Shown: piece by piece, positions 40,867 to 51,645 of the stretch
Layout of the letters: each line of letters begins with the position of its first letter
Numbering within the stretch: position 1 is the stretch's first letter
Assembly (NCBI GenBank): GCA_947172415.1
Contig: OX359194.1
Location: 3,596,001 to 3,660,000 of the forward strand
Reading direction: 5' to 3'
DNA: 64,000 bases
Source of the DNA: Chondrosia reniformis
Taxonomy: Eukaryota > Porifera > Demospongiae > Chondrillida > Chondrillidae
Notes under the pieces: generated by a model
Seen by the model: only the letters and a program-made list of their open reading frames with translations
Databases searched by the model: none
What the model was told of the DNA's origin: nothing
Translations under genes and position numbers: made by a program

Positions 40867-41864
40867 CGATAGCAGGTGATAAACCTGCGAGTCAGCTCTC
40901 AACAGAGGAATTAGAGGAGCTGCTGGCCCGACGGCGGGCTAAGGAGGAGCAACACAGTCTTGATGTGGGCAGGATTGGTGTTGTGACCTCGGGCATGACA
41001 GGACCAGTTATGCAGGTGAAGGTGGCAATTGAAGGCTTTCCAGTGGAGTCTGTGGTGGACACAGGAGCTCAATGCACAGTAATCTCCAGGAGCCTGCTCC
41101 GTCAGATCGCTCAGCACATGCACTCCCAGGCTCGGAGTATTCCTCAAATGAGGCCCCCAAGCCTGAAGCTTTATGGGAGAGGAGGCAAGAACTGTGATGA
41201 GTTGCTGATTACAGCAGAAGTAATCTTCCAGTTCTCATTAGATGAATTGGTTGCCCTCTTTCGCCATTTAGAAGATGGGGACCTACCCGAAGATTTCAAA
41301 GTGGCTCAGAGATTGGTCCTAGAGAAGTCCAACTTTCAAGTTGTGGATAGAGTGTTATACTATGAGAATCCTGCGTTACCAGATTACCTCAGGATAGTGG
41401 TTCCACAGTGCTTAAGATGGACACTTTTGAAGAACCATAATGACAAGTTCCCTGGACACTTTACCGAACGGAAACTGCACTCAACCCTTCGTGTGAGTTA
41501 TTGGTGGTCTGGTATGAGGTCAGATGTATGTCAGTATTGCCGCAGTTGTCTTGTGTGTGCATCAGGGAAGCGTTCAGGTAGGAAGACCCATCCAAAATTG
41601 CAGTCGATTCCAGTCGGTGGCCCATTCCATACTGTTGGGGTTGATGTGTTTCAACTCCCCTGTACAGATCAAAGAAATCGATATGCTCTTGCTTTCATGA
41701 ACTATCTAACTAAATGGCCTGAAGTCTTTGCAATACCTGATCCAAAAACCGAGACTATTGCTAAGATCTTAGTAGAAGACATTGTGGTTAGGTGTGGGGT
41801 TCTGAAGTGGTTACTTTCGGATCGAGGAGCCAAGTTTCTCTCTTGGTTAATAGCGAAAAGTTAA
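40836..41864 (+). CDS. In-frame protease-integrase fusion from an internally deleted gypsy element
   Basis: An open 342-codon frame. Residues 65-85 have SVVDTGAQCTVISRSL, the aspartic protease active site (DTG). After residue about 125 it passes directly into integrase: YLRIVVPQCLRWTLLKNHND and FPGHF (His pair), YWWSGMRSDVCQYCRSCLVC (Cys pair), HTVGVDVFQLP (first Asp) and VLKWLLSDRGAKFLS (second Asp). It stops before the Glu. RT and RNase H (about 500 residues) are absent with no frame break at the join. Either a precise deletion or chance; it cannot be an autonomous element. Confidence 0.75.
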   Translation: MGKSGQVLAVTIAGDKPASQLSTEELEELLARRRAKEEQHSLDVGRIGVVTSGMTGPVMQVKVAIEGFPVESVVDTGAQCTVISRSLLRQIAQHMHSQARSIPQMRPPSLKLYGRGGKNCDELLITAEVIFQFSLDELVALFRHLEDGDLPEDFKVAQRLVLEKSNFQVVDRVLYYENPALPDYLRIVVPQCLRWTLLKNHNDKFPGHFTERKLHSTLRVSYWWSGMRSDVCQYCRSCLVCASGKRSGRKTHPKLQSIPVGGPFHTVGVDVFQLPCTDQRNRYALAFMNYLTKWPEVFAIPDPKTETIAKILVEDIVVRCGVLKWLLSDRGAKFLSWLIAKS

Positions 41865-42130
41865 ATAAGGTCCCTCAAATTCCGAAAGGTGCTTATGCTT
41901 GATGGCTGATAGCCACTCACAAGTTTCTTGCTCTTCTCTAAGACGTCTTGTCTCATAAAAGCTTCAATAAGAAGGTCAATGAGGAGATCTGCTACCCTAA
42001 GGAAAAGATGCAACTTGTCAATGACCATACATTTAAGAGGTATTGAGGTAAACTGAGGAGGATTGGATACATGGATTTTTCTCTGACTGAGCTGCCTGGA
42101 TATATAGCTCATTGTTCTCTTCAACTGATC
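41861..42130 (-). pseudogene. Fragment of an uncharacterised TE-type protein
   Basis: A minus-strand frame of 87 codons contains NPPQFTSIPLKCMVIDKLHL and FLRVADLLIDLLIEAFMRQD. I recall the I-D-x-LH-x-x-LR-x-x-D-x-L-x-x-x-LI pattern from large uncharacterised, probably transposon-derived invertebrate proteins, but cannot name the family. It is convergent with, and touches, the protease-integrase frame. Confidence 0.35.
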
Positions 42131-42640
42131 TAGTAAGATATATCACCTACGTATCAACAACACAAAGGTGATGATCACTAGCTTCTTGGTCATGCTTAGA
42201 TGAATGCTTCCCTTCAAGCCAAATTGGCGCAGCTTACAAAAGACTTATTGAACTCACATTAGTGAAAATTTTCACTTCATAGGTGTTTTCACAGGACTAT
42301 GGGGTACGGTAAGTGTATTACGCTATCTTCAATGATTAAAATTAACGTAAAACATGAGTCCATATATTTTTCTTATATCAATATAAAAATAAAACAAAGT
42401 GTGGCGCAGTTTCTGTTTAAGTTTGTGACAGCAAGCATAAATAACTAAAGGTTATTTAACTAACCTTTAACTAACTAAATTTAACTTAAATAAATTAAAC
42501 TAAATTAACTCAACTAAACTAACTAAATTAGGTTAACTAAATTTATAGAATGATTTCATAATTTATCTAGATAAACTGTCTATATACTTACTATGTAAGT
42601 GGTTTATAACAAGGTGTGACAGGAAGTATAAATAACATGT
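42131..42640. other. A+T-rich with AACTAA low complexity
   Basis: 42446-42552 is built from AACTAA/TTAACT-like words. Otherwise nothing was recognised. Confidence 0.45.
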
Positions 42641-42652
42641 GCTGAGTTTAAG

Positions 42653-43873
42653 ATGGCAGATAATATGAATAAATCTTTGGTCATTTCTAGTTTACCTGGT
42701 GAAGACAGATACTATTGCACTCATTGTCAGGAATGTGTAGCTCCATGGACATGTATACACTCTTAACACAAGTTTGCAATAAATGGTCTCTCTGAACTAA
42801 TAAGACCCAACTTAAGCATTTTAGAAATACCAGAAAGTCAAATCAATAGAACTAGATTTCCATTCTGTAACTCAGATATTGCACGAACTGATAGCTACAA
42901 ATATCTGGGAAATAGTTTACTGATCATCTGAATTAGAAGCTTGCAATTGCTAGCTATATTCCAATTTGTTGTAGATTTTTAAAAGATGATTTGGCTCAGC
43001 TAGCTACTGCACTCATCCTCCCTAATCAATACACATGCAGCCAGGGAACGACTGTTACTGGTATAGAAGCATTTTTGGTTATGCTTAGAAAGTTGAGCTA
43101 CCCGAACAGGCTTTGTGACCTGGTTCCATTGTTCGGTAGGTCAGAATATGAATTAAGCCTCATTTTCAACAAAGCAAGTCATGCATGTACACAAGTTCTA
43201 TAGTTGATTATTTTAAGCGTTGTCACATTTTGTTCCACAAGTAATTGACGACATCCTTGATTGTTTTGGGCACCTATTGACAGACCTTGATTTGGTGTCG
43301 ATGGAGCCACAAACGTTTGCCTCTGCCATACAAGCTAAGGGAGCTCCCTTGAATCAATGTATTGGGTACATAGATGGGACCGTTCACCCAATTGCACGAC
43401 CCATGAAAAACCAGAGAATTATGTACAGCGGCCATAAGAGGATACACTGTTTGAAGTTTCAGGTATGATGCATATTCTTCAAAATTGTATGTTTTTACTA
43501 TGATCTGTTTACATTTGATGCATTTCATATACAGTCTGTAGTTACTCCAAATGGCCTTATCGCCCATTTGCTGAGACCTATGGAAGGGAAAAGGCATGAT
43601 ACTTTCATTCTCTCTGTTAGTGAGCTACTGAACAAACTGAGATCTTTCACCCAGCCCAACTACAGCCCATATGTGTTGTATGGAGATCCAGCATATGGAG
43701 TGTCAGCAAACATCTTGTCTCCTTTCCGTGGTTTCTACAATATTTGCATACCAAGACTTCAGGAAGAACCAGAAGGTCTTGCTACAATCAGTCGGCAAGT
43801 ACTACCTTGTAGGGGCCATTCTCACAAACTGTCACACATGTTTGTATGGATCACAAACAACAGCATTTTTTGA
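42653..43873 (+). pseudogene. PIF/Harbinger (DDE_Tnp_4) transposase gene with an intron
   Basis: A short frame at 42653 (MADNMNKSLVISSLPGEDRY, then a C-x2-C stretch) may be the start. 42991-43203 has LRKLSYPNRLCDLVPLFGRS. 43220-43462 has LLTDLDLVSMEP, GAPLNQCIGYIDGTVHPIAR (first Asp) and YSGHKRIHCLKFQ. After the intron (43463-43534), SVVTPNGLIAHLLRPMEGKR, HDTF and YVLYGDPAYG (second Asp) follow. This is the nuclease order of Harbinger/HARBI1. The Glu region is lost after a frameshift near 43760. A stop and frame change near 43200 show decay. Confidence 0.75.
43463..43534 (+). other. 72-bp GT-AG intron in the Harbinger gene
   Basis: TTTCAG|GTATGATG ... CATATACAG|TCTGTA. Removing it joins ...HCLKFQ to SVVTPNGL in frame (phase 0), matching the uninterrupted order expected for the family. 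This gives direct evidence of spliceosomal introns. Confidence 0.75.
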
Positions 43874-43918
43874 TTTACCACCTCCATCATTAGAGACTTA
43901 TCTGTCAAATTGTTAATG

Positions 43919-44407
43919 TAATTGTTAATAGAGAGTTGTAGATCAGTGTATACGTTGAATGATATGTTGCGAGATGACGTCACAACATTTATGGTATGAG
44001 GAAGTTCCAATTTGTTAATTTGTTAATGCAAATCATTTTAATTAAGCATTTGTAGCGAAACCCGGGCATTTTGTGGACTACAATAGAGAACAGCAAGTAT
44101 AATTTCAAGCTGTGTGCAGTTTACACTATTCCTACCTACCTAGACACGTTTATACATGAACTCTACCTAGTAGGTATACGCACTACTTGTTGAACAACAC
44201 ATATAAACTCACCAAACGTTGGATAAGACAGCAGTTGAGAGGAACAAGCCAGCGGAAATCTCGTACGCTAAAGTGCTTCCTTACACGTGTAATACGCCGG
44301 AATTCCTTCCTTGAACGTTGCGATTAGGCATATCACATGATGTTTTATGATGTTTGTGACGTTAACGTATAACGTATACGCAGATCTATAACTCTCTATT
44401 ACCAATT
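43919..44407. repeat. TIR element of about 490 bp
   Basis: Left AATTGTTAATAGAGAGTTGT at 43919, and right complement reading AATTGGTAATAGAGAGTTAT ending at 44407. Both continue to a GTATACGTT block, giving TIRs of about 37 bp. The interior is non-coding. Confidence 0.75.
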
Positions 44408-44661
44408 ATGAAGCTCTACAGCTCCTTTGGGAGCACTCCCTCACTGAAGTCAAGGATCAGGTAATGAGGGCAGAAATTCAAGGAGTTAGCTCTTGCATAA
44501 GGTCCTTTGACTATTTATTTGGTGTTACTAAGGGAGAAATGCTACTTCCCAAGAGTGATAATCTAAGCAGGATATTACAGTCTCCTAAAATATCAGCAGC
44601 AGAAAGCACCACACCAATTTCAAAATTTGCCATGCAAACTCAATCTTGTTGCTACATTTGA
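44403..44661 (+). pseudogene. hAT-superfamily transposase fragment
   Basis: The open stretch reads NYEALQLLWEHSLTEVKDQV, then MRAEIQGVSSCIRSFDYLFG, V-x-x-GE-M-LLPKSDNLSRIL and ISAAE. The W-x-x-SL...K-x-R-I-x-GV...F-x-x-FG...HSDNLS-x-x-LQ pattern is that of the hAT/ZMYM1-like transposase middle region. Only this fragment of about 85 residues is present, starting at the edge of the TIR element. Confidence 0.6.
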
Positions 44662-45307
44662 CTGTATGACTTGTCTTCGAAACCACATTAATAAGGTGCA
44701 TAGCATAACCTTTGAAGTCATTAGGGGCTCACATTCCATTACACTGTAGCTTTGTAAGTTTAGGCTTTCCAGATTAGCTGTGGGATTAGGTAAACACAAG
44801 GCAGGTACTCCTTGTACGCCTGTTTAGGTATTTCTAAGAAAATGTTGAAGTTGGGCTTACTTAGTTCATACACATCTCCGCAACCTCTTTTTTCAGGTTC
44901 TGTCAATATATCACTTTTAATTAGCCTAGAAAATAGCATCAAAACATTCGGCCATATTCCAAATTTACCTTGTGTGGCCATTTTTGCATTTCTTTCTAAG
45001 ATTTAGGTGAATGTCTTAAAGTGACTGCTTGGTCTTTGCATTTGTTCAAATGTACACAAAAGTACAAGGAAAATAACCAGTAGGTGTTTTAATTATATCT
45101 TTAAATCTGTCAAACAGTCAAGCCTATTTGGAATGAAATTAGCCTGAGACCTATGACTAGACGTTGAAAAGCCTACAATGTGTATTTCAGATTTTCTATT
45201 ATTTCCTGAATGGACAAATTCTCATGATCAGTTCTCTTAAGCTCCTAATTTGTGTAAAAGACAGTTTCCACTATTTCCACTTCTGTGGTGGATAGCTGTT
45301 TCTTGTG
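44662..45307. other. Unassigned stretch
   Basis: A minus-strand 73-codon frame at 44760-44981 (with GKFGIWPNVLMLFSRLIKSD) has no recognised family. The rest is A+T-rich. Confidence 0.3.
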
Positions 45308-45640
45308 TCAGCTTCGCACAGTGGAGACCATCATTTTGTTGTACTGTGACCCTTGGCCGGCCAAAATTTGGTCACCGGGCATAAGATGATCAGAAAGGTG
45401 ACAATTTACTGTAATATACTTAACTGACACCCTAGCCTTTTCATATAAATGAAATGACACCTTGTGGTGTGATAGCAATAAGAATTTAATGGTGTTATGA
45501 TGCATATAAGTTGAGTATGTTTGTACACTTGCCATCAAATTACTTGGTCGTACGCAAAACACCTCAAAACAATCGATAATGCAAAGACACTTCGGGAAAC
45601 TCTTCTCAAAGTAACACACTTCAGATAGAGCACGTTGAAA
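45308..45640 (-). pseudogene. ISL2EU/DDE_4-type transposase core fragment
   Basis: The minus-strand 103-codon frame begins after FEKSFPK and has CLCIIDCFEVFCVRPSNLMA, S-VQTYSTYMHHNTIKFLLL, KYITVNCHLSDHLMPGDQIL and AGQG. The CIIDC-x-E-x-F-x-x-RPSN-x-x-A...HNT-x-KFL...PGD pattern is typical of the DDE_Tnp_4 transposases of ISL2EU-like elements. First and second Asp are visible, the rest is missing. An upstream flank is shared with 5340-5470. Confidence 0.7.
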
Positions 45641-46400
45641 TCTAGGGTAGCTTATTCCCTAGTTCCGAAACATTCATGACGATTTAGTAATTGTATTTAC
45701 CTGCGTAAGTTTGCATGTTAGTGCTACCTCATTTGAAAAAAAAATGAGGAATTTCAGAAGAACTGAGAACTGAGAGAACTGGTATAGAAGAAGGATTAAG
45801 GAAGCCCTGAAGATCCAACAGTGTCAGGTGAGAATTAACTTAGATCAAGGAATTGTACTAAGAAGTGGTTGGAAACCCTTTTATGAATACTCCCTTCACT
45901 TCTCCTTCCTCTGGAAATGATGTAACCGATGACATCACTGATGAGTTAATCGAAAATGCCAGGAAAAGATGCCTATAAATGAAGACACCTTTAAGACCAA
46001 CATCAGTCACTGAAGAAGACCCCAAGGGTTGAAACGTTTGGCAGAAAAAAGAATTGAAAAAACTGCGTCTCTAGATGCTCCCAAAGTCGAAAGATTAACC
46101 GTTTACAAAGATAAGGTCAACACAGTTAGAAGAAATCCTTATTCCATTAAAAATCCTTAATTTATGAGGTGTTAATTGATAACACATTGGATAGGGCACC
46201 CATGTTTTTCGGCCATCCCTACTTATACCGTTTTCACATAGGTATTGAAAGTGGTCGAAACCGACTTGAACTCGAGTTAAATTGTTCACACGAAACGGCA
46301 AAAGCGGATCGAACGCAGGTTAGCGAAGCGAGTTCGACCCTTGTATGAAGCAGGGTCAAGCCCAGTTTAGCTCAATATGAAAGCAAGTTAAAGATGGCGG
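45641..46400. other. Non-coding, with block shared with 5.4 kb
   Basis: 45630-45745 repeats the block at 5340-5470. GAAGAAGACCCCAAGGGTTG near 46011 resembles the GATGAAGACCTC-GGGT-GAAAC words in family C (27120 and 37266). Nothing coding was recognised. Confidence 0.4.
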
Positions 46401-46415
46401 AGCTAGGATGACATT

Positions 46416-46640
46416 GGATGGACGATGAAGTGACTGCGTTGCTGAGCATTCAGAGCGAAGAATCGATACAGCAGCAGCTCTTAGGTACTGTTACGAATGT
46501 TGTATCTTTTAGGCAGATAGCTGAAGAGCTGGAAAAGAAAGGATTTCATCATGATTTTAAGCAATGTCGGGATAAAACAAAAGCATTAATGATACCATTT
46601 CCGGTTATAATAATCCAATGGATTTTACTTTGGAGCAATG
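46416..46640 (+). pseudogene. Myb/SANT-like (trihelix) DNA-binding domain fragment
   Basis: The frame HWMDDEVTALLSIQSEESIQ, then QQLLGTVTNVVSFRQIAEEL and EKKGFHHDFKQCRDKTKALM, matches the Myb_DNA-bind_4 pattern (W-x-x-x-E-V-x-ALL-x-I...QIA-x-EL-x-K-x-G-x-x-x-x-x-x-QCRDK). Such proteins are the accessory gene of PIF/Harbinger transposons and also host factors. A stop lies just before His-Trp, and the frame drifts after 46630. It may pair with the minus-strand fragment at 46785-47135. Confidence 0.65.
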
Positions 46641-46784
46641 ATAGGTATGTGACTTCCGTCTATGGCACCAATGCATTGTGGAAATTTGGTGCCATTTGTT
46701 GAACATGCATTATGTACAACAATACAGACTTTTTAAATACCAACTCTAAATAGTGACTAATGGTACGAAATTCTACATTGGTTC

Positions 46785-47135
46785 CTAGTCTCCATAAGCA
46801 AATGGCAAGCCTCTGTTAAACAGTAAGGGGTTTCCTAACAACATGTTGTCTTTGAAGGTAAGGTTTAAGTTAATATTGTTGGTAAAGGAATTGAAATATA
46901 CTCCTAGATAGTCGAAAATGTTTCTACATTCTTTGTCACTCCAGTTTCCAGCGATGTTCTCCAAAAATGATAGGTTCCTTCTCTTACTCCGATGCATTCT
47001 GCTCACGCATGCAGACAAAACAAATAGAGTATAGATCGATAAAAAAATTGCTGTCTCTTCTTGAACAGCATTAAAACATAGAATATGTGCTCTTCTAGCA
47101 ATATTATTTGCCATCAGTGAACTTTTATGTTCCAT
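46785..47135 (-). pseudogene. Possible N-terminal part of a PIF/Harbinger transposase
   Basis: The minus-strand 116-codon frame has SKRRNLSFLENIAGNWSDKE followed by CRNIFDYLGVYF. F-x-EN-I-x...W-x-D-x-E-x-x-x-x-F is similar to the segment before the Harbinger nuclease domain. Opposite orientation to the adjacent Myb/SANT fragment would fit a two-gene Harbinger element. Weak: no nuclease motif follows. Confidence 0.3.
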
Positions 47136-47139
47136 ATGT

Positions 47140-48185
47140 CTTCTTCATAGCCACAATAGAACGAATATAATGATAAAAGCAAGCTGAAATGTATCTTATG
47201 CCAACTTGATTTAATAATGCTATATGAATAAATACTCTTAACAAAATCGTCATATGAATGGAATCTGAGTTCCACCCACTTTGGATTACCCATGTGAAAA
47301 CACTATTAGAGAGTACTGCTGTACTCTCTGATTGGGCTAACATTAAACTAGGCATTATTTCTGAAAAGCAATGGTGACTGCGAGGTGTGGAACTATTGGG
47401 CAGAAGGAGCTCATTTTGGTGGGTAATAATTGAATCACTTTTAGTAGTAGAAGGGGATGGCAGAGAGTGTTCTTTTCAGAAGTATTCTAGTATCCTAGTC
47501 ACATATCTAACATAACACCTAGTTCTGAATACATTCTGATGTTGAAACAAGCTATATCCGTCCTCTCAGCTGTGAGCTAGGAAAATGAATGTTTTGTACA
47601 TTCAATGACATCTTTTGTTTTGTCTCTTCTAAAAAGCCAAATATTCCAAGCTCATGATAGAAGAGATTTCTTGACTTCTTCCACATTCTACAGTAGTCCT
47701 TCACTCTGTTTGTGGTAGGCGACTAGAAGGTGACTCCTCAATAAACTCATGAGCTTCGTCTGTCAGTTCTTTGCCTCTGCCAGGCTGAAGTTTGCAGAAA
47801 ACTTGGCTGGTTCTATTTAAAGCCAAGCCTTTGTGATTTTCTGAACATAATTGCAACATATATTTATCTCGCTGTGTCTGAAAGTGCCAAGGGTTTATTG
47901 TTGTGTAGATAAGGACATTTTGGAGTGTGAGTAGATTAAATTCAAAAACATTGATCCTAACAAAGGAATACTATAAAGGGCCACTAACATGAATGTTTTT
48001 CTTTTAAACGATGTATTTCATTGAATCAAGAAGTGCTGCAACTATTATACATTACCCAGAACGAGGCGAAAGAAGCCATTTTTATATACATCATATTACA
48101 AAATAATGGAATCCATACAATAGCTGTATACCCATAAGTCTACGGTTCGCTATAGCTGAATGGATTATACACAAGCATTTAGAAA
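47140..48185. other. Unassigned stretch
   Basis: Broken minus-strand segments near 47700-47820 look protein-like (KLQPGRGKELTDEAHEFIEE) but match no family I know. Confidence 0.3.
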
Positions 48186-48480
48186 ATGCCAAGGCGATTT
48201 GTAGCTGCTGGGTGTAATCAAGAGAAGGTAGGACACAAAAGCCTTACACTAACTTCTGAAGGATCCTACAAAAATGGCACAATGGTCAAAACAAATAGGT
48301 AAATAGAAAGCAAGATGGGATGGACCTACAGATAGCTTACTCCTTTGCGGTGTACACTTCACTGCTGAATGTTTTAATGCTGATGCATCTGTGCTGGAAA
48401 CCTTGGGTTTTTCCTAAAACTGAGCATGTCAGTTGAGGATCAATGGAATGGACTCGCCGATCCATTCACTTCCCAAAGGA
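48186..48480 (+). pseudogene. THAP zinc-finger domain, frameshifted
   Basis: Starts MPRRFVAAGCNQEKVGHKSL, then in shifted frames KMAQWSKQIGK, ARWDGPTDSLLLCGVHFTAE, CFNADASVLETLGFS. The W-x-x-x-I, C-x-x-HF and CF spacing is the THAP C2CH pattern. The first Cys is replaced by Phe. THAP domains bind DNA in P-element-type and other transposases and in host regulators. No transposase core follows. Confidence 0.65.
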
Positions 48481-48603
48481 ATGTACTAAGAGAGAACACA
48501 ATTTCTTAATACCCTAGGGACATCAAATTCATGGTGTCGTTTATATATATAATATGGCAGCCTTATAGCAATCATTACGTAACAATTGCTTCTTTTTTCT
48601 TCA

Positions 48604-48646
48604 AAAATTCTTTACTAATTAGTAACAATAATTAGTAAAGAATTTT
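48604..48646. repeat. Perfect 18-bp inverted repeat, 7-bp loop
   Basis: AAAATTCTTTACTAATTA at 48604 and its exact complement at 48629-48646, loop GTAACAA. Confidence 0.9.
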
Positions 48647-48659
48647 CTTTTTTCATTGT

Positions 48660-48945
48660 TAAAGTGAATGCATTATTAAGCGTTAGCGGTTACACAACGG
48701 AAGAAATCAACCCTCTAACCAAGCGGGTATTCAATTAGGGTTGCATGAGCAAAAACAAGTTACAAGCTAGGCTGACATAGTTTAATTGTGTATAAATATT
48801 GCTAAATTCTACCACCAGCTATGCATTGTGGTCTTGAGTATTACCCTTTAGTATTGTCTTGTTAATTTACCTTAATTTACCTCACTTAATATTATTAATT
48901 TATAACGCAAAGATAATAATGCAGACTAAATAAATGATGGGATTA
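48660..48945. other. A+T-rich spacer
   Basis: Nothing was recognised. Confidence 0.3.
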
Positions 48946-48949
48946 ATTA

Positions 48950-49395
48950 ATGTTGTACCTAATACTAGTGATTGTTTTTCTATTTAAAACCATTTCCACA
49001 ATGGTTTCTACCTCGTCTAGTCTCTTCCTCTTTTCCTTTTCCTCCTTTTCAACTTTTTTTCTGCGTACTTCTTCCTTAAATATTTTTCTCTCTCCATTGC
49101 TATTATCCCTTTTTCAACTTTGTCATTCAACCTTCTGGACACCTCTTCTTTGACCGTGTTATTGAATTGTGCCTTTGAACTCCTGTCAGCTTCTTCCTGT
49201 ACACTTTTTACAAATCCTTCCTCCTTTTGCTCTCTGTCTCTTTTTGGATTTGGTCTTCTCATAGTATGAGAATGCCTCAGCCATGGCTCTCCTCTCCTCT
49301 CTCCTTTTGTAATAATATTGGCCAGGGGTCTCAATGAATCCCTGCAATCTTTCCCTGTTGAGATGGTACCCAGTGCTACGCCTTCCTTCCATACT
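48950..49395 (-). pseudogene. Arg/Lys/Glu-rich coiled-coil pseudogene
   Basis: 49334-49017 (minus) reads FNNTVKEEVSRRLNDKVEKG and IIAMEREKYLRKKYAEKKLK, followed by a Lys/Arg run. A second frame from 49392 (MEGRRSTGYHLNRERLQGFI) overlaps it with a frame shift. The EEV-x-RRL-x-x-x-VEK-x-I start resembles ARGLU1-like proteins and the fragment at 30006-30405. Low complexity lowers confidence. Confidence 0.3.
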
Positions 49396-49574
49396 TCAAT
49401 CTCATATTCCTCAGTATTAAAATTTGATGCTATCTTGCAGTTACTTACTCTTTAAATAGTTATCTGTTGGATATCATTATTTCAATCTTAGCCAGTGAAA
49501 TTACAAGTTAATGGACCAATTGGATGTATTGTTAGTTAATTCACCAATCGACCACAATCAGAATCTTCCTTCGA

Positions 49575-49815
49575 TAACAAGAACTTTGAATTAAAAACAC
49601 TTGTGGGGCGCCAAACGCCAACTTAAACTACTTGGCTGGTTCTTATAGATAGCCGGTTACTGGTCGACTCTTGTTTGCCGTCAATTTTTCAAGGCCATAT
49701 CTCTTAGAAAATATTTTTGTGCCAGCTTTACATTACATAGTATTAGTATAGGTGGTTTCTAAATTCTTTTCATTGGTTCAACATTCGACACAAAGGAAGA
49801 GAAATTTTTTAAATA
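49575..49815 (+). repeat. Dispersed repeat family E, copy 2
   Basis: Inverse of 38825-39085, with the same hairpin-like head (AAAAACACTTGTGGGGCGCC) and TAGTATTAGTATAGGTGGTT block. Confidence 0.75.
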
Positions 49816-49984
49816 AAAACGGCAAACTAACGGAAATACGAATCACTACCAGGCGAGCCACTATAGTGGCTTCTGAATGATAAAGGCTTAAACACATAGC
49901 CAGCGACTTGGGAGAAGCCACGGAAGCCAGCGAGATAAAGGTCAAGCTAGGACCTCGCTGTTGGCAAATTTTGTTCTTTTTATT

Positions 49985-50565
49985 TTGATGTTTTCAGATA
50001 TCACAGTGCCAAATCTTGTGTGAACCACTTTCCAATTTAGGTTCTTTCTGATATACCTTCTAATGGTGGGTGCACTGATGTTGAAGAAAAACACTTTTGC
50101 TACCATCCTTTGCCATTCTACTTAAGTGACCTCGTCATCCCCTTCTAACATTTTCTCAATTAAAGTGGGAATTTCTTAACTTATTTTTGTAGGTCTGAGT
50201 GCAATTCATCTACTAAGCTGCATTTGGACTTCCACCTTAATATCCACTTTCTGACTCTTCCGTAATTAGTTCTTCGGCCTTCTTTTCTTAGTATCACTAT
50301 TATTTGTGAAGTTGAATAGCCTTGTACGAAAAAACAAACAATTAGCTTTCTTTGATAGCTACATAAGGTGGGTAGTCATGTTCGATCAAATTTGAGGAGG
50401 CTCTCTTATTTAACTAATTTCATACTAAATATTAATGATCAAAAATGTGAGAACAATCAGGTATACGCACATGATAACAGACGACTATTTCATTTAAACA
50501 TTACGTATATGGCATACGTCCATGTATTTAGTAAAGGTATACAGAAGAAAATGGCCGATGACAAA
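49985..50565 (-). pseudogene. Tc1-like transposase N-terminal fragment, copy 1
   Basis: Minus-strand pieces: helix-turn-helix-like ILRKEGRRTNYGRVRKWILR, then SLVDELHSDLQK, EKMLEGDDEVT, EWQRMVAKVFFFNISAPTIR and RYIRKNLNWKVVHTRFG. This matches the two-HTH region of Tc1 transposases. The catalytic part is missing. It aligns over about 580 bp with 51780-52372, but in copy 2 the linker segment is inverted. Confidence 0.65.
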
Positions 50566-50579
50566 GTATGAGTCAATTG

Positions 50580-51185
50580 TTTGCTGTGACTTATTTTCGC
50601 TATGCGGTGAAATATATGGACCAGAAATTGATACCTCTGCCTTACCTTGCCATTATACATCCTTGAAGAAGGTTTTAGTCTAGTTTTAAATAGTTAAGTT
50701 GCAATTATTCGATATTCTAGCCTAGACTGTAAAGTGTTGACTAAAGGGAGTACAGTGTCACCAGCTTATGGTACCGCCGGATAATAGGCCAAACCGCCTA
50801 ATTCGCCTGAATTTGTATAGAACGAATTAATCTGCCAACCGCCAAATCTGCCATCTGCCATTATTTTCTCACCTCAATCACACATTTAATGGTGTTTTCC
50901 ACTTTCATAATCCACCGCTTTGTCAAGATAATAATAGTATGAAGGTAATCTTAGATATGGCCTCTTAGCGTTTCCAAGCTGACTTTAAAATCGCCTGATA
51001 GGTCACTATAAGAGGAAGAATTCGATGGCAACACAGTAGCAAATATCGTTTATCATTATATGTAGCTTGCTATAAATATTATTGCATAATGAGGATATTT
51101 GGTTAATCTGCCAAACTCAATATTCTGCAAAAAAGTACTTGAACGAATTGTGGTGGATTATCCGGGTTATAATGTACTTGCGTAT
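50580..51185. other. Unassigned A+T-rich stretch
   Basis: Nothing was recognised. Confidence 0.35.
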
Positions 51186-51189
51186 AAGG

Positions 51190-51645
51190 TATTGTCATGT
51201 GATAGTCAGCCTAATATAAGTAGTATAGCTTAGCCATCATACAATGACGTCTTGTGACTTTGCATATGCACCCAAATATTTGGTAAGACGTAATACAAAC
51301 ATTAGACTTTCAAAGTTGATATTCCAAGTAAGGCTGCTAGGTAGCAATACAGTTTCCTTGATCGAAGTTTTTTGTTATCCTAAGAGGTAAGTTGAAACAG
51401 TAAGCATATTGCATGTCTACTAATATCTATGTAATTATCAATGGTGAAAATGTATGAGCAATCAAAGTAGTATAATGATAAGAAAAATAGAACGTTTCAG
51501 TCACCAGTGATGACTCGTGATGTTTCAGTGCTGGTGCTCCGCTTCACGCACGGGTCACATGCTAAAGACCCTTCTGCCTGGAATATGACACATTTGTATT
51601 CGCAAATATGACAATTTACAAAAATCGGAAAATTCACAGACATGT
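51190..51645 (+). repeat. Duplicated block D, copy 2
   Basis: Same orientation and order as 23136-23815 but without the fold-back insertion. It runs directly into the Tc1-like fragment. Confidence 0.75.
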
